A DNA stretch of 64,000 bases, from the NCBI RefSeq assembly GCF_004216915.1, contig NZ_SGXD01000006.1, positions 1 to 64,000 on the forward strand. Direction: 5' to 3'. How positions within the stretch are numbered: the stretch's first letter is position 1; every line of letters starts with the position of its first letter. Source of the DNA: Motilibacter rhizosphaerae (GTDB lineage: Bacteria; Actinomycetota; Actinomycetes; Motilibacterales; Motilibacteraceae). This document shows positions 54,363 through 64,000 of the stretch, piece after piece. A program made the translations under genes and the position numbers. Under the pieces are notes generated by a model. It made no database searches, had not been told where the DNA came from, and saw only the letters and a program-made list of their open reading frames with translations.

Positions 54363-55349
54363 GTGGAGAAGCGGAACCTGGGGCGCACTGGTCGCCCGGT
54401 CGGAGTGGTGGGTCTCGGCGCGTGGCAGCTGGGCGCGGACTGGGGCGAGGTGGACGAGGGCGACGCGATGGCGACGCTGCACGCGGCGGTCGACGCCGGC
54501 GTGACGTTCATCGACACCGCGGACGTCTACGGCGACGGGCGCAGCGAGCGCCTGGTCGGCCGGCTGCTGCAGGAGCGGCCCGACGCGGGACTGACGGTCG
54601 CGACGAAGGCGGGGCGCCGGGCGGACCCGCACGTGCCCGAGGCGTACACGCTGGACAACCTGCGCGCGTGGACCGACCGCTCGCGCCGCAACCTCGGCGT
54701 CGACACCCTCGACCTCGTCCAGCTGCACTGCCCGCCCACGCCGGTCTACTCGACGCCGGCGGTCTACGACGCGCTCGACACCCTCGTCGCCGACGGCGCC
54801 GTCGCGGCGTACGGCGTGAGCGTAGAGACCGTCGCCGAGGCGCTCGAGGCGATCAGCCACCCCGGCGTCGCCACCGTGCAGGTGATCCTCAACGCGTTCC
54901 GGCAGAAGCCGGTCGAGGAGCTGCTGCCCGCGGCCCGCGAGGCCGGCGTCGGCATCATCGCGCGCGTCCCGCTGGCGAGCGGCTTGCTCTCGGGCAAGTA
55001 CGACGAGTCGACAGAGTTCGGCCCCGACGACCACCGCAACTACAACCGGCAGGGCGACGCCTTCGACGTCGGCGAGACCTTCGCCGGCGTGGACTTCGTC
55101 ACCGGGGTCAGGGCGGCCCGCGAGATCGCGGAGCTCACGCCCGAGGGGGCGACGACCGCCCAGCTCGCGCTGCGCTGGATCCTCGACCAGGACGGCGTCT
55201 CCGTCGTCATCCCCGGCGCCCGCAACGCCCAGCAGGCCCAGGGCAACGCCGCGGCCGCGGACCTCGCCCCCCTCGACGGCGCGACGCTCCAGCGCGTGCG
55301 CGAGGTCTACGACGAGCGGATCCGCCCGCAGGTGCACGACCGCTGGTAG
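54363..55349 (+). CDS. aldo/keto reductase
   Basis: A 328-aa NADPH-dependent oxidoreductase with a TIM barrel. GVTFIDTADVYGDGRSERLV near 45-64 carries the catalytic Asp and Tyr, TVATKAGRR near 79-87 the Lys, and VDTLDLVQLHCP the His of the tetrad. The cofactor-binding end has SVVIPGARNAQQAQGN. GTG 54363 (MEKRNLGRTG) fits the family start and the leaderless -10. Substrate is unknown. It is followed by two hairpin repeats that separate it from the convergent ppa gene. Confidence 0.9.
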   Translation: MEKRNLGRTGRPVGVVGLGAWQLGADWGEVDEGDAMATLHAAVDAGVTFIDTADVYGDGRSERLVGRLLQERPDAGLTVATKAGRRADPHVPEAYTLDNLRAWTDRSRRNLGVDTLDLVQLHCPPTPVYSTPAVYDALDTLVADGAVAAYGVSVETVAEALEAISHPGVATVQVILNAFRQKPVEELLPAAREAGVGIIARVPLASGLLSGKYDESTEFGPDDHRNYNRQGDAFDVGETFAGVDFVTGVRAAREIAELTPEGATTAQLALRWILDQDGVSVVIPGARNAQQAQGNAAAADLAPLDGATLQRVREVYDERIRPQVHDRW

Positions 55350-55367
55350 CCCGCCTCGCCCCACAAC

Positions 55368-55416
55368 GAACAAGGGCACCCAGTGCGGCTCGGAAGCCCA
55401 CTGGGTGCCCTCGTTC
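55368..55416. repeat. hairpin repeat copy A (bidirectional terminator)
   Basis: GAACAAGGGCACCCAGTG (55368-55385) pairs with CACTGGGTGCCCTCGTTC (55399-55416): 18-bp stem, one A-C mismatch, 13-nt loop. It is homologous to the repeat at 32631-32679 with compensatory changes in the stem. Confidence 0.8.
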
Positions 55417-55441
55417 ACTCGTGGGGAGCCGCTCCCGCAAC

Positions 55442-55490
55442 GAACAAGGGCACCCAGTAGGGCTCGGGAGCCCACTGGGTGCCCTCGTTC
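55442..55490. repeat. hairpin repeat copy B (bidirectional terminator)
   Basis: GAACAAGGGCACCCAGT (55442-55458) and ACTGGGTGCCCTCGTTC (55474-55490) form the outer stem; inside it GGGCTC and GAGCCC extend the helix. It lies 16 bp from the ppa stop and serves the convergent aldo/keto reductase and ppa genes. Confidence 0.8.
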
Positions 55491-55505
55491 AGTCGGGCGG
55501 GCGCG

Positions 55506-55994
55506 CTAGTGGCCGTGCGCCTCGAGCCGCTGGCGGGAGTTCGTGATCTCCGCCTCGGCCTCCTCGCGGCCGGTCCACGTCGCGCCCTCGACGGACTTGC
55601 CGGGCTCGAGGTCCTTGTAGACCTCGAAGAAGTGCTGGACCTCGAGCCGGTCGAACTCCGGCATGTCGGTGATGTCGCGCAGGTGGTTCACGCGGGGGTC
55701 GCCCGCGACGACGCAGATCACCTTGTCGTCGCCGCCGGCCTCGTCGGTCATCCGGAACATCCCGATGGCCCGGCAGCGGATGATGCAGCCCGGGAACGTC
55801 GGCTCCTCGAGCAGCACCATCGCGTCCAGCGGGTCGCCGTCCTCCCCGAGCGTGCCCTCGATGTAGCCGTAGTCGTGGGGGTAGCGCGTCGAGGTGAACA
55901 GCATGCGGTCGAGCTTGATGCGCCCGGTCTCGTGGTCGACCTCGTACTTGTTGCGCGATCCGCGCGGGATCTCGACCAGGACATCGAACTCCAC
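55506..55994 (-). CDS. ppa: inorganic pyrophosphatase
   Basis: A 162-aa family I soluble pyrophosphatase, hydrolysing PPi to phosphate with Mg2+. Core motifs: [17 protein letters not shown] near 8-24, [20 protein letters not shown] near 38-57 (catalytic Asp cluster in the DGDPLD part), and the C-terminal [16 protein letters not shown] 55994 gives the usual short N-terminus ([12 protein letters not shown]) and follows GGGGAGGGG. Divergent from dacB, 85 bp apart, as in other actinobacteria. Complements the membrane PPase at 24.7 kb. Confidence 0.96.
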   Translation of the reverse strand: MEFDVLVEIPRGSRNKYEVDHETGRIKLDRMLFTSTRYPHDYGYIEGTLGEDGDPLDAMVLLEEPTFPGCIIRCRAIGMFRMTDEAGGDDKVICVVAGDPRVNHLRDITDMPEFDRLEVQHFFEVYKDLEPGKSVEGATWTGREEAEAEITNSRQRLEAHGH

Positions 55995-56067
55995 GGGTTC
56001 CCCTCCCCATCGGCGTCGTACGGCCCGGCTGGGCGGGCGCACGGGACTCGGGGTGACGATAGCCGGA

Positions 56068-56073
56068 TAGTCT
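56068..56073 (+). promoter_or_regulatory. -10 hexamer TAGTCT, leaderless dacB
   Basis: TAGTCT ends 6 nt before the GTG at 56080. Confidence 0.5.
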
Positions 56074-56079
56074 CGCCGG

Positions 56080-57513
56080 GTGCGCAGGGCGGCGGGAGTC
56101 GGAGCCGCGACCCTGCTGGTCGCCGCGGCCGCCGTCGGCGTCACCGCCACGTCGCTGCACGACCCCGCCACCGGCCGGAGCTCCGCGCCAGGGCAGTCCG
56201 CGAGCCCGGCCCCCGTGCTCGCGAGCCCCGCGCCCGCCGTCCTCCCCGCCGAGCCGGCTGACGCCCGGCCCACGGCGGCCGGGGTGTCCGCGGCGCTGCG
56301 CAGCCTGCTCGCCGCCCCTGCCCTCGGCACCCGTCCCGGCGCCGTCGTCGTCGGCCCGGACGGCGCGGTGCTGCTGGACCGCGACGGCTCGCGGGCACGT
56401 ACGCCGGCGTCCACCGCGAAGCTGCTCACGGCCGCCGCGGTGCTGAGCGCGCTGCCGCCGTCGACGCGGCTGGCGACACGCGTCGTGGCCGACGCCCCGA
56501 CGGCCTCCCCGTCCGCGGCACCGGCGTCAGCGGCGGCTGCCGGGCCCGCCCGGATCGTCCTCGTCGGCGGGGGTGACGCGACGCTGCAGTCGGGGGCCGG
56601 GTCGTGGCGCCCGGAGTACCCCGCGGCGGACACCACCGCGTACGCCCGGCTCGACGTGCTCGCGCAGCGCACGGCCGCAGCGCTGCGCGGCAGGACCGTC
56701 GAGCTCGCGGTCGACGACTCCGCCTTCCGCGGCCCGCAGGTCAACCCCGGCTGGGAGCCCGGCTACGTGCGCAGCGGCGTCGTCGCCCCGGTCAGCGCGC
56801 TCAGCGTCGACGAGGGTCGGGTGCAGCCGGGCTCCGACGTGCGGGCCGCCGACCCGGCGCTGGACGCCGGCCGGCGCTTCGCGGCCCTGCTGCGCCGGGC
56901 CGGCGTCGTCGTCGACGGGACGGTGCGCCGCGCGGCCGCACCGAGCGCCGGTGACGAGGTCGCGCGGGTCGAGTCCCCGCCGCTGTCCGACCTCGCCGAG
57001 CGGATGCTGACCCAGAGCGACAACGACCTCGCCGAGGCCCTGGCGGCGCTCGTCCAGGCCCGTACCGGAGCGGCGACGCCGGGCGCCGCGGTCGTCGCGG
57101 CGCTGCACGCGGCGGGCGTCCCGACGGCCGGGGCCCGCCTGCTCGACGGCAGCGGTCTGGCGCGGTCGGACGCGGTGCCGCCGCGTACGCTCGCCGCCGT
57201 GCTCGCCCTCGCCCTGCGCCCCGACCGGCCGGCCCTGCGCCCGCTGCTCACCGGGCTGCCGGTGGCGGGTGGCACGGGCACCCTCGCCGCCCGCTACACC
57301 AGCACGCCCGACCGAGCGGGGCGGGGCTCCGTCCGGGCCAAGACCGGCACGCTCACCGGCGTCTCCACGCTGGCGGGAGCCGTCGAGACGCGCGACGCCG
57401 GCGTCGTGGTGTTCGCCGTCATGGCCGACCGCGTCCCCGCGCCGGGCACCCTCGCGGCCCGCGCCGCGCTCGACCGCGTGGCGACGGCGCTCGCGCGCTG
57501 CGGGTGCCGCTAG
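56080..57513 (+). CDS. dacB: D-alanyl-D-alanine carboxypeptidase/endopeptidase (PBP4 type)
   Basis: A 477-aa exported class C penicillin-binding protein that trims peptidoglycan peptides. The signal sequence (about 1-25) is followed by a Pro/Ala/Ser linker to about 65. Catalytic motifs are Ser111-x-x-Lys114 in [15 protein letters not shown] at 313-315 in [12 protein letters not shown], and Lys421-Thr-Gly in RAKTGTLTG. The domain inserted between the first two motifs is present. It matches dacB between ppa and the DUF2342 metalloprotease in Streptomyces and mycobacteria. GTG 56080 is supported by the leaderless -10. Confidence 0.93.
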   Translation: MRRAAGVGAATLLVAAAAVGVTATSLHDPATGRSSAPGQSASPAPVLASPAPAVLPAEPADARPTAAGVSAALRSLLAAPALGTRPGAVVVGPDGAVLLDRDGSRARTPASTAKLLTAAAVLSALPPSTRLATRVVADAPTASPSAAPASAAAAGPARIVLVGGGDATLQSGAGSWRPEYPAADTTAYARLDVLAQRTAAALRGRTVELAVDDSAFRGPQVNPGWEPGYVRSGVVAPVSALSVDEGRVQPGSDVRAADPALDAGRRFAALLRRAGVVVDGTVRRAAAPSAGDEVARVESPPLSDLAERMLTQSDNDLAEALAALVQARTGAATPGAAVVAALHAAGVPTAGARLLDGSGLARSDAVPPRTLAAVLALALRPDRPALRPLLTGLPVAGGTGTLAARYTSTPDRAGRGSVRAKTGTLTGVSTLAGAVETRDAGVVVFAVMADRVPAPGTLAARAALDRVATALARCGCR

Positions 57514-57524
57514 TGGTCCGGAAC

Positions 57525-57677
57525 ATGGGCACGCTGCCCAACTGGCTCGCGGTGGCGGGCGCGGTCCTCGTCCTCGCCGGCCTCGTGGCGCTCGTCAAGC
57601 AGCGCCCGGCCCTCGGCAGCGGGCTCGTCGTCGCCGGTCTCGTCGTGGGACCCGCCGCGATCGTCGTGCTGCGCTGA
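57525..57677 (+). CDS. small two-TM membrane protein, 50 aa
   Basis: A 50-residue protein, MGTLPNWLAVAGAVLVLAGL at its start, with two hydrophobic helices (about 7-24 and 31-49) joined by VKQRPALG, a basic turn. An in-frame GTG at 57513 overlaps the dacB stop (TAGTG) and would add four residues; translational coupling makes that start possible. No family recognised. Codon use is like its neighbours. Located between dacB and the metalloprotease gene. Confidence 0.6.
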   Translation: MGTLPNWLAVAGAVLVLAGLVALVKQRPALGSGLVVAGLVVGPAAIVVLR

Positions 57678-57716
57678 GCGACCTCGACGTCGCGCTGCGC
57701 CCGCGCGCGGAGCGCA

Positions 57717-57722
57717 TAGCGT
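57717..57722 (+). promoter_or_regulatory. -10 hexamer TAGCGT, leaderless metalloprotease gene
   Basis: TAGCGT ends 6 nt before the ATG at 57729, an example with ATG rather than GTG. Confidence 0.5.
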
Positions 57723-57728
57723 GAGGGC

Positions 57729-58799
57729 ATGAGCGCTCCCGCAGTCCCCACCGTCGACTGGGACCTGGCCGTCGCGGCGGCGGTGCGCCTGGCTCCGCGC
57801 CCGCCGAGCCTCGACCGGGCGGAGGCCGCAGCCGTCGTCGCCGAGCTGCGCGATGCTGCCGGCCGCGCCCAGGCGCACGTGCGCGAGCACACCGGCCTCG
57901 TCGCCCCCGCCGGCGACGGTGCCGTCCTCGTCGTCGACCGGCCCTCGTGGATCCGCGCCAACGCCGACGCCTTCGCCGCCGTGCTCGACCCGCTGGTGCT
58001 GCGCCTCGCCAGTCGGCGCAAGGGCCCCGGCGCCTCCCCGGCCGCGCTCGCCGTCGGCGGGGCGCTCACCGGCGCCGAGGCCGGTGGCCTGCTGGCCCTG
58101 CTCTCGGCGAAGGTGCTCGGCCAGTACGAGGTGTTCGCCCCCGCGGCCTCCGGCGGCCGGCTGCTCCTCGTCGCTCCCAACGTCGTGGCCGTCGAGCGCG
58201 AGCTCGACGTCGACCCGTCGGACTTCCGGCTCTGGGTCTGCCTGCACGAGGAGACCCACCGGGTCCAGTTCGCCGTCGCGCCGTGGCTCCGCGACCACCT
58301 CCGCGAGCAGCTCGAGGTCTTCATCGACGCGACCGAGCTCGACGCTGCCGCGGCGCTGCGCCGGCTGTGGGCGGTGCTCCGCGCCGTGGTCTCCGCGGTC
58401 CGCGGCACTCCCGGCGCCTCGCTCGTCGAGGCCGTGCAGAGCGACGCGCAGCGGGCCGCGCTCGCCCGGGTGACCGCGGTGATGTCGCTGCTCGAGGGCC
58501 ACGCCGACGTCGTCATGGACGACGTGGGCCCGCAGGTCGTGCCGTCGGTCGCGCAGATCCGCGAGCGGTTCCAGCGCCGCCGCGAGTCGACGAGCCTGCA
58601 GGACAGCGCCGTGCGCCGCTTACTCGGGCTGGAGGCGAAGATGCGGCAGTACCGCGAGGGCGCCGTCTTCGTCCGCGGCGTCCTCGACGCCGTCGGCATG
58701 GAGGGGTTCAACCGCGTCTGGGAGTCGCCCGAGACGCTGCCCCGCCCCGAGGAGATCGCCGACCCCGCCGCGTGGGTCGCGCGCGTGCACGCGGCCTGA
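57729..58799 (+). CDS. DUF2342 zinc-dependent metalloprotease-like protein
   Basis: A 356-aa protein of the actinobacterial DUF2342 family (labelled coenzyme F420 biosynthesis-associated). The metal site is CLHEETHRVQFAVAPWL near 171-187 (HExxH) with a further EGHADVVMDDVG near 255-266 giving a third ligand. VDWDLAVAAAVRLAPRPPSL is the conserved start. Membrane helices are absent. Despite the zincin motif, protease activity is not established, and the F420 link is by phylogenetic pattern only. It stands between dacB and tilS as in mycobacteria (Rv3626c). Confidence 0.88.
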   Translation: MSAPAVPTVDWDLAVAAAVRLAPRPPSLDRAEAAAVVAELRDAAGRAQAHVREHTGLVAPAGDGAVLVVDRPSWIRANADAFAAVLDPLVLRLASRRKGPGASPAALAVGGALTGAEAGGLLALLSAKVLGQYEVFAPAASGGRLLLVAPNVVAVERELDVDPSDFRLWVCLHEETHRVQFAVAPWLRDHLREQLEVFIDATELDAAAALRRLWAVLRAVVSAVRGTPGASLVEAVQSDAQRAALARVTAVMSLLEGHADVVMDDVGPQVVPSVAQIRERFQRRRESTSLQDSAVRRLLGLEAKMRQYREGAVFVRGVLDAVGMEGFNRVWESPETLPRPEEIADPAAWVARVHAA

Positions 58800-58802
58800 C
58801 CC

Positions 58803-59786
58803 GTGGGCGGCGCGCTCGACCCCGCGCTCGCGCGGGTCCGCGGAGCCGTGCGCGCCGCGCTGGCGGACCTGCCGCCCGGCGGCGCCGTGCTCGTCGCGTG
58901 CAGCGGGGGTGCGGACTCCCTCGCCCTCGCGGCCGCGGCCGCCTTCGAGGCCCCGCGCGCCGGGTTGCGCGCCGGGGCCGTCGTCGTCGACCACCAGCTC
59001 CAGCCCGGGTCGGGCGAGGTGGCCGCCGCCGCGGCGTACGCGCTGGCGGGGCTGGGCCTCGCGCCCGTCGCGGTGCAGCAGGTGGCTGTGGGGGAGCACG
59101 GCGGGCCGGAGGCGGCGGCGCGCACCGCGCGCTACGCCGCCCTGAGCGCCTGCGCCGACGCCGTGGGTGCCCCCGCGGTCCTGCTCGGCCACACCCGCGA
59201 CGACCAGGCCGAGACCGTGCTGCTCGGCCTGGCGCGGGGCTCGGGAGCGCGCTCGCTCGCGGGGATGCGCCCCGTCGACGGGCGCTGGCGCCGCCCGCTG
59301 CTCGACGTGGACCGGGCCGAGTGCCGGCGCGCCTGCCTCGCCGCGGGGCTCGTCCCGTGGGACGACCCGCACAACGGCTCGGCCGCGTACGCCCGGGTGC
59401 GGGTCCGCGCACAGGCCCTCCCGGCGCTCGAGGACGCGCTCGGGCCCGGGGTGGCCGGGGCGCTGGCGCGCACGGCCCGGCTGCTGCAGCAGGACGCTGA
59501 CGCGCTGGACGCGTGGGCCGCCCGCGCGCTCGACGAGGCGTCGGACGGCGACGGCCTCGACGTCGCCGCCCTGGCCGCACTCCCCGCGGCCGTGCGCACC
59601 CGCGTGCTGCGCCGGGCCGCGCTCGCCGCCGGCTGCCCCGCGGGGGAGCTCGCCCTGTCCCACGTGGACGCCGTGGATGCCCTCGTCACCCGGTGGAGGG
59701 GGCAGGGCCCGCTGGACCTGCCGGGCGGTGTCAGGGCGCGGCGGCGGTGTGGCAGGGTGAGCCTCGACCGGGCGCTGCCCGGCTGA
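58803..59786 (+). CDS. tilS: tRNA(Ile)-lysidine synthetase
   Basis: A 327-aa N-type PP-loop ATPase that converts C34 of tRNA-Ile(CAU) to lysidine, needed to read AUA. The PP-loop is SGGADSL at 34-40. [10 protein letters not shown] and [20 protein letters not shown] follow, the latter a hallmark of TilS. The C-terminal domain is short, as in actinobacteria. GTG start 3 bp after the metalloprotease stop. It precedes hpt and ftsH, a gene order kept across many Gram-positive bacteria. Confidence 0.94.
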   Translation: MGGALDPALARVRGAVRAALADLPPGGAVLVACSGGADSLALAAAAAFEAPRAGLRAGAVVVDHQLQPGSGEVAAAAAYALAGLGLAPVAVQQVAVGEHGGPEAAARTARYAALSACADAVGAPAVLLGHTRDDQAETVLLGLARGSGARSLAGMRPVDGRWRRPLLDVDRAECRRACLAAGLVPWDDPHNGSAAYARVRVRAQALPALEDALGPGVAGALARTARLLQQDADALDAWAARALDEASDGDGLDVAALAALPAAVRTRVLRRAALAAGCPAGELALSHVDAVDALVTRWRGQGPLDLPGGVRARRRCGRVSLDRALPG

Positions 59787-59807
59787 CGAGCGGGCTGGAG
59801 GCAGGAC

Positions 59808-60359
59808 GTGCAGCAGGCGGACGTCGCAGGCGACCTCGAGAAGGTCCTCGTGACCGAGGAGCAGATCGCCGGGCGCCTGGCGGAGCTGGCCGAGCAGATC
59901 GCCGCCGACTACGAGGGGCGCGACCTGCTCCTCGTCGGGGTGCTCAAGGGCGCGGTCATGGTGATGGCGGACCTCTCCCGCGCGCTGCGGATCCACGTCG
60001 ACATGGACTGGATGGCCGTCTCGTCGTACGGCTCGGGGACCAAGAGCTCGGGAGTCGTGCGCATCCTCAAGGACCTCGACCGCGACATCTCCGGCCGCCA
60101 CGTGCTGGTCGTCGAGGACATCATCGACTCGGGCCTCACGCTGTCGTGGCTGCTCGCCAACCTGCGCTCGCGCCAGCCGGCTTCCCTCGAGGTCGCCGCG
60201 CTGCTCCGCAAGCCCGAGGCGGCGAAGGTCGACGTCGACGTGCGCTACGTCGGCTTCGACATCCCCGAGGAGTTCGTCGTCGGCTACGGCCTCGACTACG
60301 CCGAGAAGTACCGCAACCTCCCCTTCGTCGGGACGCTCGCGCCGCACGTCTACCGCTGA
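59808..60359 (+). CDS. hpt: hypoxanthine phosphoribosyltransferase
   Basis: A 183-aa purine salvage enzyme converting hypoxanthine or guanine with PRPP to IMP or GMP. The PRPP motif is [17 protein letters not shown] near 104-120, the flexible loop holds [11 protein letters not shown] near 67-77, and the base-recognition end has [21 protein letters not shown] 59808 follows GGAGG. Sits between tilS and ftsH as usual. Confidence 0.95.
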   Translation: MQQADVAGDLEKVLVTEEQIAGRLAELAEQIAADYEGRDLLLVGVLKGAVMVMADLSRALRIHVDMDWMAVSSYGSGTKSSGVVRILKDLDRDISGRHVLVVEDIIDSGLTLSWLLANLRSRQPASLEVAALLRKPEAAKVDVDVRYVGFDIPEEFVVGYGLDYAEKYRNLPFVGTLAPHVYR

Positions 60360-60381
60360 CGCCCCGAGGTGTGGCGGGGCG
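60360..60381 (+). terminator. short hairpin after hpt
   Basis: CGCCCCG (60360-60366) and CGGGGCG (60375-60381) form a 7-bp stem directly after the hpt stop. It may partly end hpt transcription before ftsH; 60382-60547 holds the presumed ftsH promoter region but no clear hexamers. Confidence 0.3.
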
Positions 60382-60547
60382 CTCCCGCCGGAACAATGGG
60401 TCCCGGGCGCACGTTGACCGTGCGTCCCCGGTGCACGCCTCCTGGGGCGCCCGGAGCCGGCCCCGGCGGGCTCCAGCGCTCCCGGTGTACCGTCGGCAAC
60501 CAGACCGTCGCTACTCGAGGAGGGACGGGGCCACCCGCCCCGCTTCG

Positions 60548-62559
<2,012 letters not shown>

Positions 62560-62560
<1 letters not shown>

Positions 62561-63210
62561 TGGCCGAGCAGGCGGGCGCGGTCGTCGACGAGGACGGCCC
62601 GCTCGAGCAGAGCGACGTCACCCGCAGCGAGCGGGCGGGGCGCCCGGCGTACGACGAGGAGCGGGCTCGCGCCGCGGTGCGCGAGCTGCTCCTCGCGCTC
62701 GGGGAGGACCCCGACCGCGACGGCATCCGGGACACCCCCGCCCGCGTCGCCCGCGCCTACCGCGAGCTGTTCGCCGGGCTGTGGATGGAGCCGGAGGACG
62801 TGCTCACCACGACCTTCGACCTCGGCCACGACGAGATGGTCCTCGTCAAGGACATCCCGATGGTGAGCGCCTGCGAGCACCACATGCTGCCGTTCTACGG
62901 CGTGGCGCACGTCGGCTACATCCCCGGCCCCGAGGGGCGGATCACCGGCCTGTCCAAGCTGGCGCGCCTCGTCGAGGTCTACGCCCGCCGCCTCCAGGTG
63001 CAGGAGCGGCTGACCACCCAGGTGGCCGACTCCCTCGAGCGGATCCTCGGCCCGCGCGGCGTGATCGTCGTCGTCGAGGCCGAGCACACCTGCATGTCCA
63101 CGCGCGGCATCCGCAAGCCCGGCGCGAAGACCGTGACCAGCGCCGTGCGCGGCCAGCTGCGCGACCCCGCGACCCGGGCCGAGGCCATGAGCCTGATCCT
63201 CGGCCGGTGA
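62560..63210 (+). CDS. folE: GTP cyclohydrolase I
   Basis: A 216-aa enzyme making dihydroneopterin triphosphate from GTP, the first step of folate synthesis. Zinc and active-site motifs: [20 protein letters not shown] near 107-126, [20 protein letters not shown], and [17 protein letters not shown] near 180-196. The first 30 residues are a variable extension. Its ATG overlaps the ftsH stop and its stop overlaps the folP GTG. Standard actinobacterial order. Confidence 0.96.
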
Positions 63211-64000
63211 GCCCCGCCGCTCCCCCCGTGGTCGGCCTCCCGGCGACGCTGCCGCAGGACCGCTGCCTCGTCATGGGCGTCCTCAACGTCACGCCCGACT
63301 CGTTCAGCGACGGCGGCCGGTGGCTCGACCCGCGCGCGGCGGTCGAGCACGGCCTCGCGCTGGTGGCCGAGGGGGCCGACCTCGTCGACGTCGGCGGGGA
63401 GTCGACCCGCCCCGGCGCGGGGCGCGTGGAGCCCGACGAGGAGGCCCGCCGGGTGCTGCCGGTCGTCCGGGAGCTCGCCGCGGCGGGCGTCGTCGTCAGC
63501 ATCGACACCATGCGGGCGAGCACCGCGCAGGCTGCGCTCGAGGCCGGGGCGGTCCTCGTCAACGACGTCTCCGGCGGGCTCGCCGACCCCGACCTCCCGC
63601 GGGTCGCGCGGGACGCGGGAGCGGCGTACGTCGCCATGCACTGGCGCGGGCACAGCGCCGGCATGCAGGCGCGCGCGGTCTACGCGGACGTCGTCGCCGA
63701 CGTGCGCGCCGAGCTCGCCGAGCGCGTCGCCGACCTGCTGGCCCTCGGCCTCGCGGCCGAGCAGCTCGTCGTCGACCCGGGGCTCGGCTTCGCCAAGACC
63801 GCCGCGCACAACTGGGCGCTGCTCGCCCGTCTGCAGGAGATCGCCTCGCTCGGCCTGCCCGTGCTCGTCGGCGCCTCCCGCAAGCGGTTCCTCGGCCTCG
63901 TCGGCCGGCCCGAGGGCTCCGTGCCCCTGCCCGTGGAGGAGCGCGAGGCGGCCACCGTCGCCGTGAGCGCCCTCGCGGCCGCGGCCGGCGCGTGGGCCGT
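63207..64000 (+). CDS. folP: dihydropteroate synthase (partial, runs off the right edge)
   Basis: The first 264 codons of dihydropteroate synthase, which joins pterin diphosphate and p-aminobenzoate and is the sulfonamide target. Motifs: [20 protein letters not shown] near 23-42, [14 protein letters not shown] near 61-74, VNDVSGG near 117-123, [10 protein letters not shown] near 191-200 and [10 protein letters not shown] near 222-231. GTG 63207 overlaps the folE stop by 4 bp. Only the last few residues seem to be missing. Later folate genes (folB, folK) probably follow outside the window. Confidence 0.95.
   Translation, partial: MSPAAPPVVGLPATLPQDRCLVMGVLNVTPDSFSDGGRWLDPRAAVEHGLALVAEGADLVDVGGESTRPGAGRVEPDEEARRVLPVVRELAAAGVVVSIDTMRASTAQAALEAGAVLVNDVSGGLADPDLPRVARDAGAAYVAMHWRGHSAGMQARAVYADVVADVRAELAERVADLLALGLAAEQLVVDPGLGFAKTAAHNWALLARLQEIASLGLPVLVGASRKRFLGLVGRPEGSVPLPVEEREAATVAVSALAAAAGAWA

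Overview
The window is about 75% G+C, starts mostly with GTG, and carries the core gene order of Actinomycetota. It looks like a chromosomal segment from a high-GC actinobacterium outside the mycobacteria and Streptomyces (possibly a Kineosporiales- or Motilibacter-like lineage, which is only a guess). Three blocks match known actinobacterial synteny: (i) acs, a HAD phosphatase, the ssd-tadA-tadB-tadC-pilin-tadE cluster and a MrfA-like helicase; (ii) bldG, its anti-sigma partner, hppA, a methyltransferase, topA, the MFS-tmk fusion and holB; (iii) ppa, dacB, a DUF2342 metalloprotease, tilS, hpt, ftsH, folE and folP. No integrase, transposase, prophage or CRISPR array is visible.

Layout. 0-4.3 kb: a ROK regulator divergent from a secreted GH3 beta-glucosidase, with a 13-bp palindrome between them. 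4.4-7.2 kb: a convergent pair of membrane proteins, SLOG plus SLATT-like and TIR plus three membrane segments. This is the best candidate for an undescribed nucleotide-signalling or defence module. 7.3-11.3 kb: DUF1990, a SigE-type sigma factor with a membrane partner, DUF309, an alpha/beta hydrolase lacking its nucleophile, and a holin-like membrane protein. 11.3-20.9 kb: acs, HAD phosphatase and the Tad cluster; the last Tad gene has no in-frame stop. 21-36.6 kb: helicase, bldG region, topA, MFS-tmk and holB, followed by tRNA-Thr. 36.7-49.5 kb is the most accessory part: a beta-propeller protein, an ECF sigma factor with a zinc anti-sigma protein, a 991-residue RTX/fibronectin-III exoprotein, a glycosidase with a lysine-rich repeat, a diguanylate cyclase, and PRC-barrel/DUF2382 stress-type genes. 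49.6-52.9 kb: a three-gene phosphorelay (receiver-PP2C, CHASE3 histidine kinase, single-domain receiver). 52.9-64 kb: thyX, an aldo/keto reductase, ppa, dacB, tilS-hpt-ftsH-folE-folP; folP runs off the right edge.

Working together. The BldG pair, two sigma/anti-sigma operons and the receiver-PP2C protein suggest that partner-switching and sigma control are prominent. Soluble PPase and a K+-independent H+-PPase are both present for pyrophosphate. The secreted GH3, the Lys-rich glycosidase and the RTX/FN3 protein point to an active cell surface and polysaccharide turnover.

Regulation and repeats. Thirteen genes have a TANNNT -10 hexamer ending only 6-7 nt before the start codon, which is the signature of leaderless mRNAs. 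Three families of intergenic hairpins or repeats occur (15.07-15.27 kb; 32.57-32.68 plus 55.37-55.49 kb; 36.74 plus 38.91 kb). The only gene-free stretch over 300 bases is 14760-15431, which holds two strong hairpins and five copies of a 10-bp repeat.
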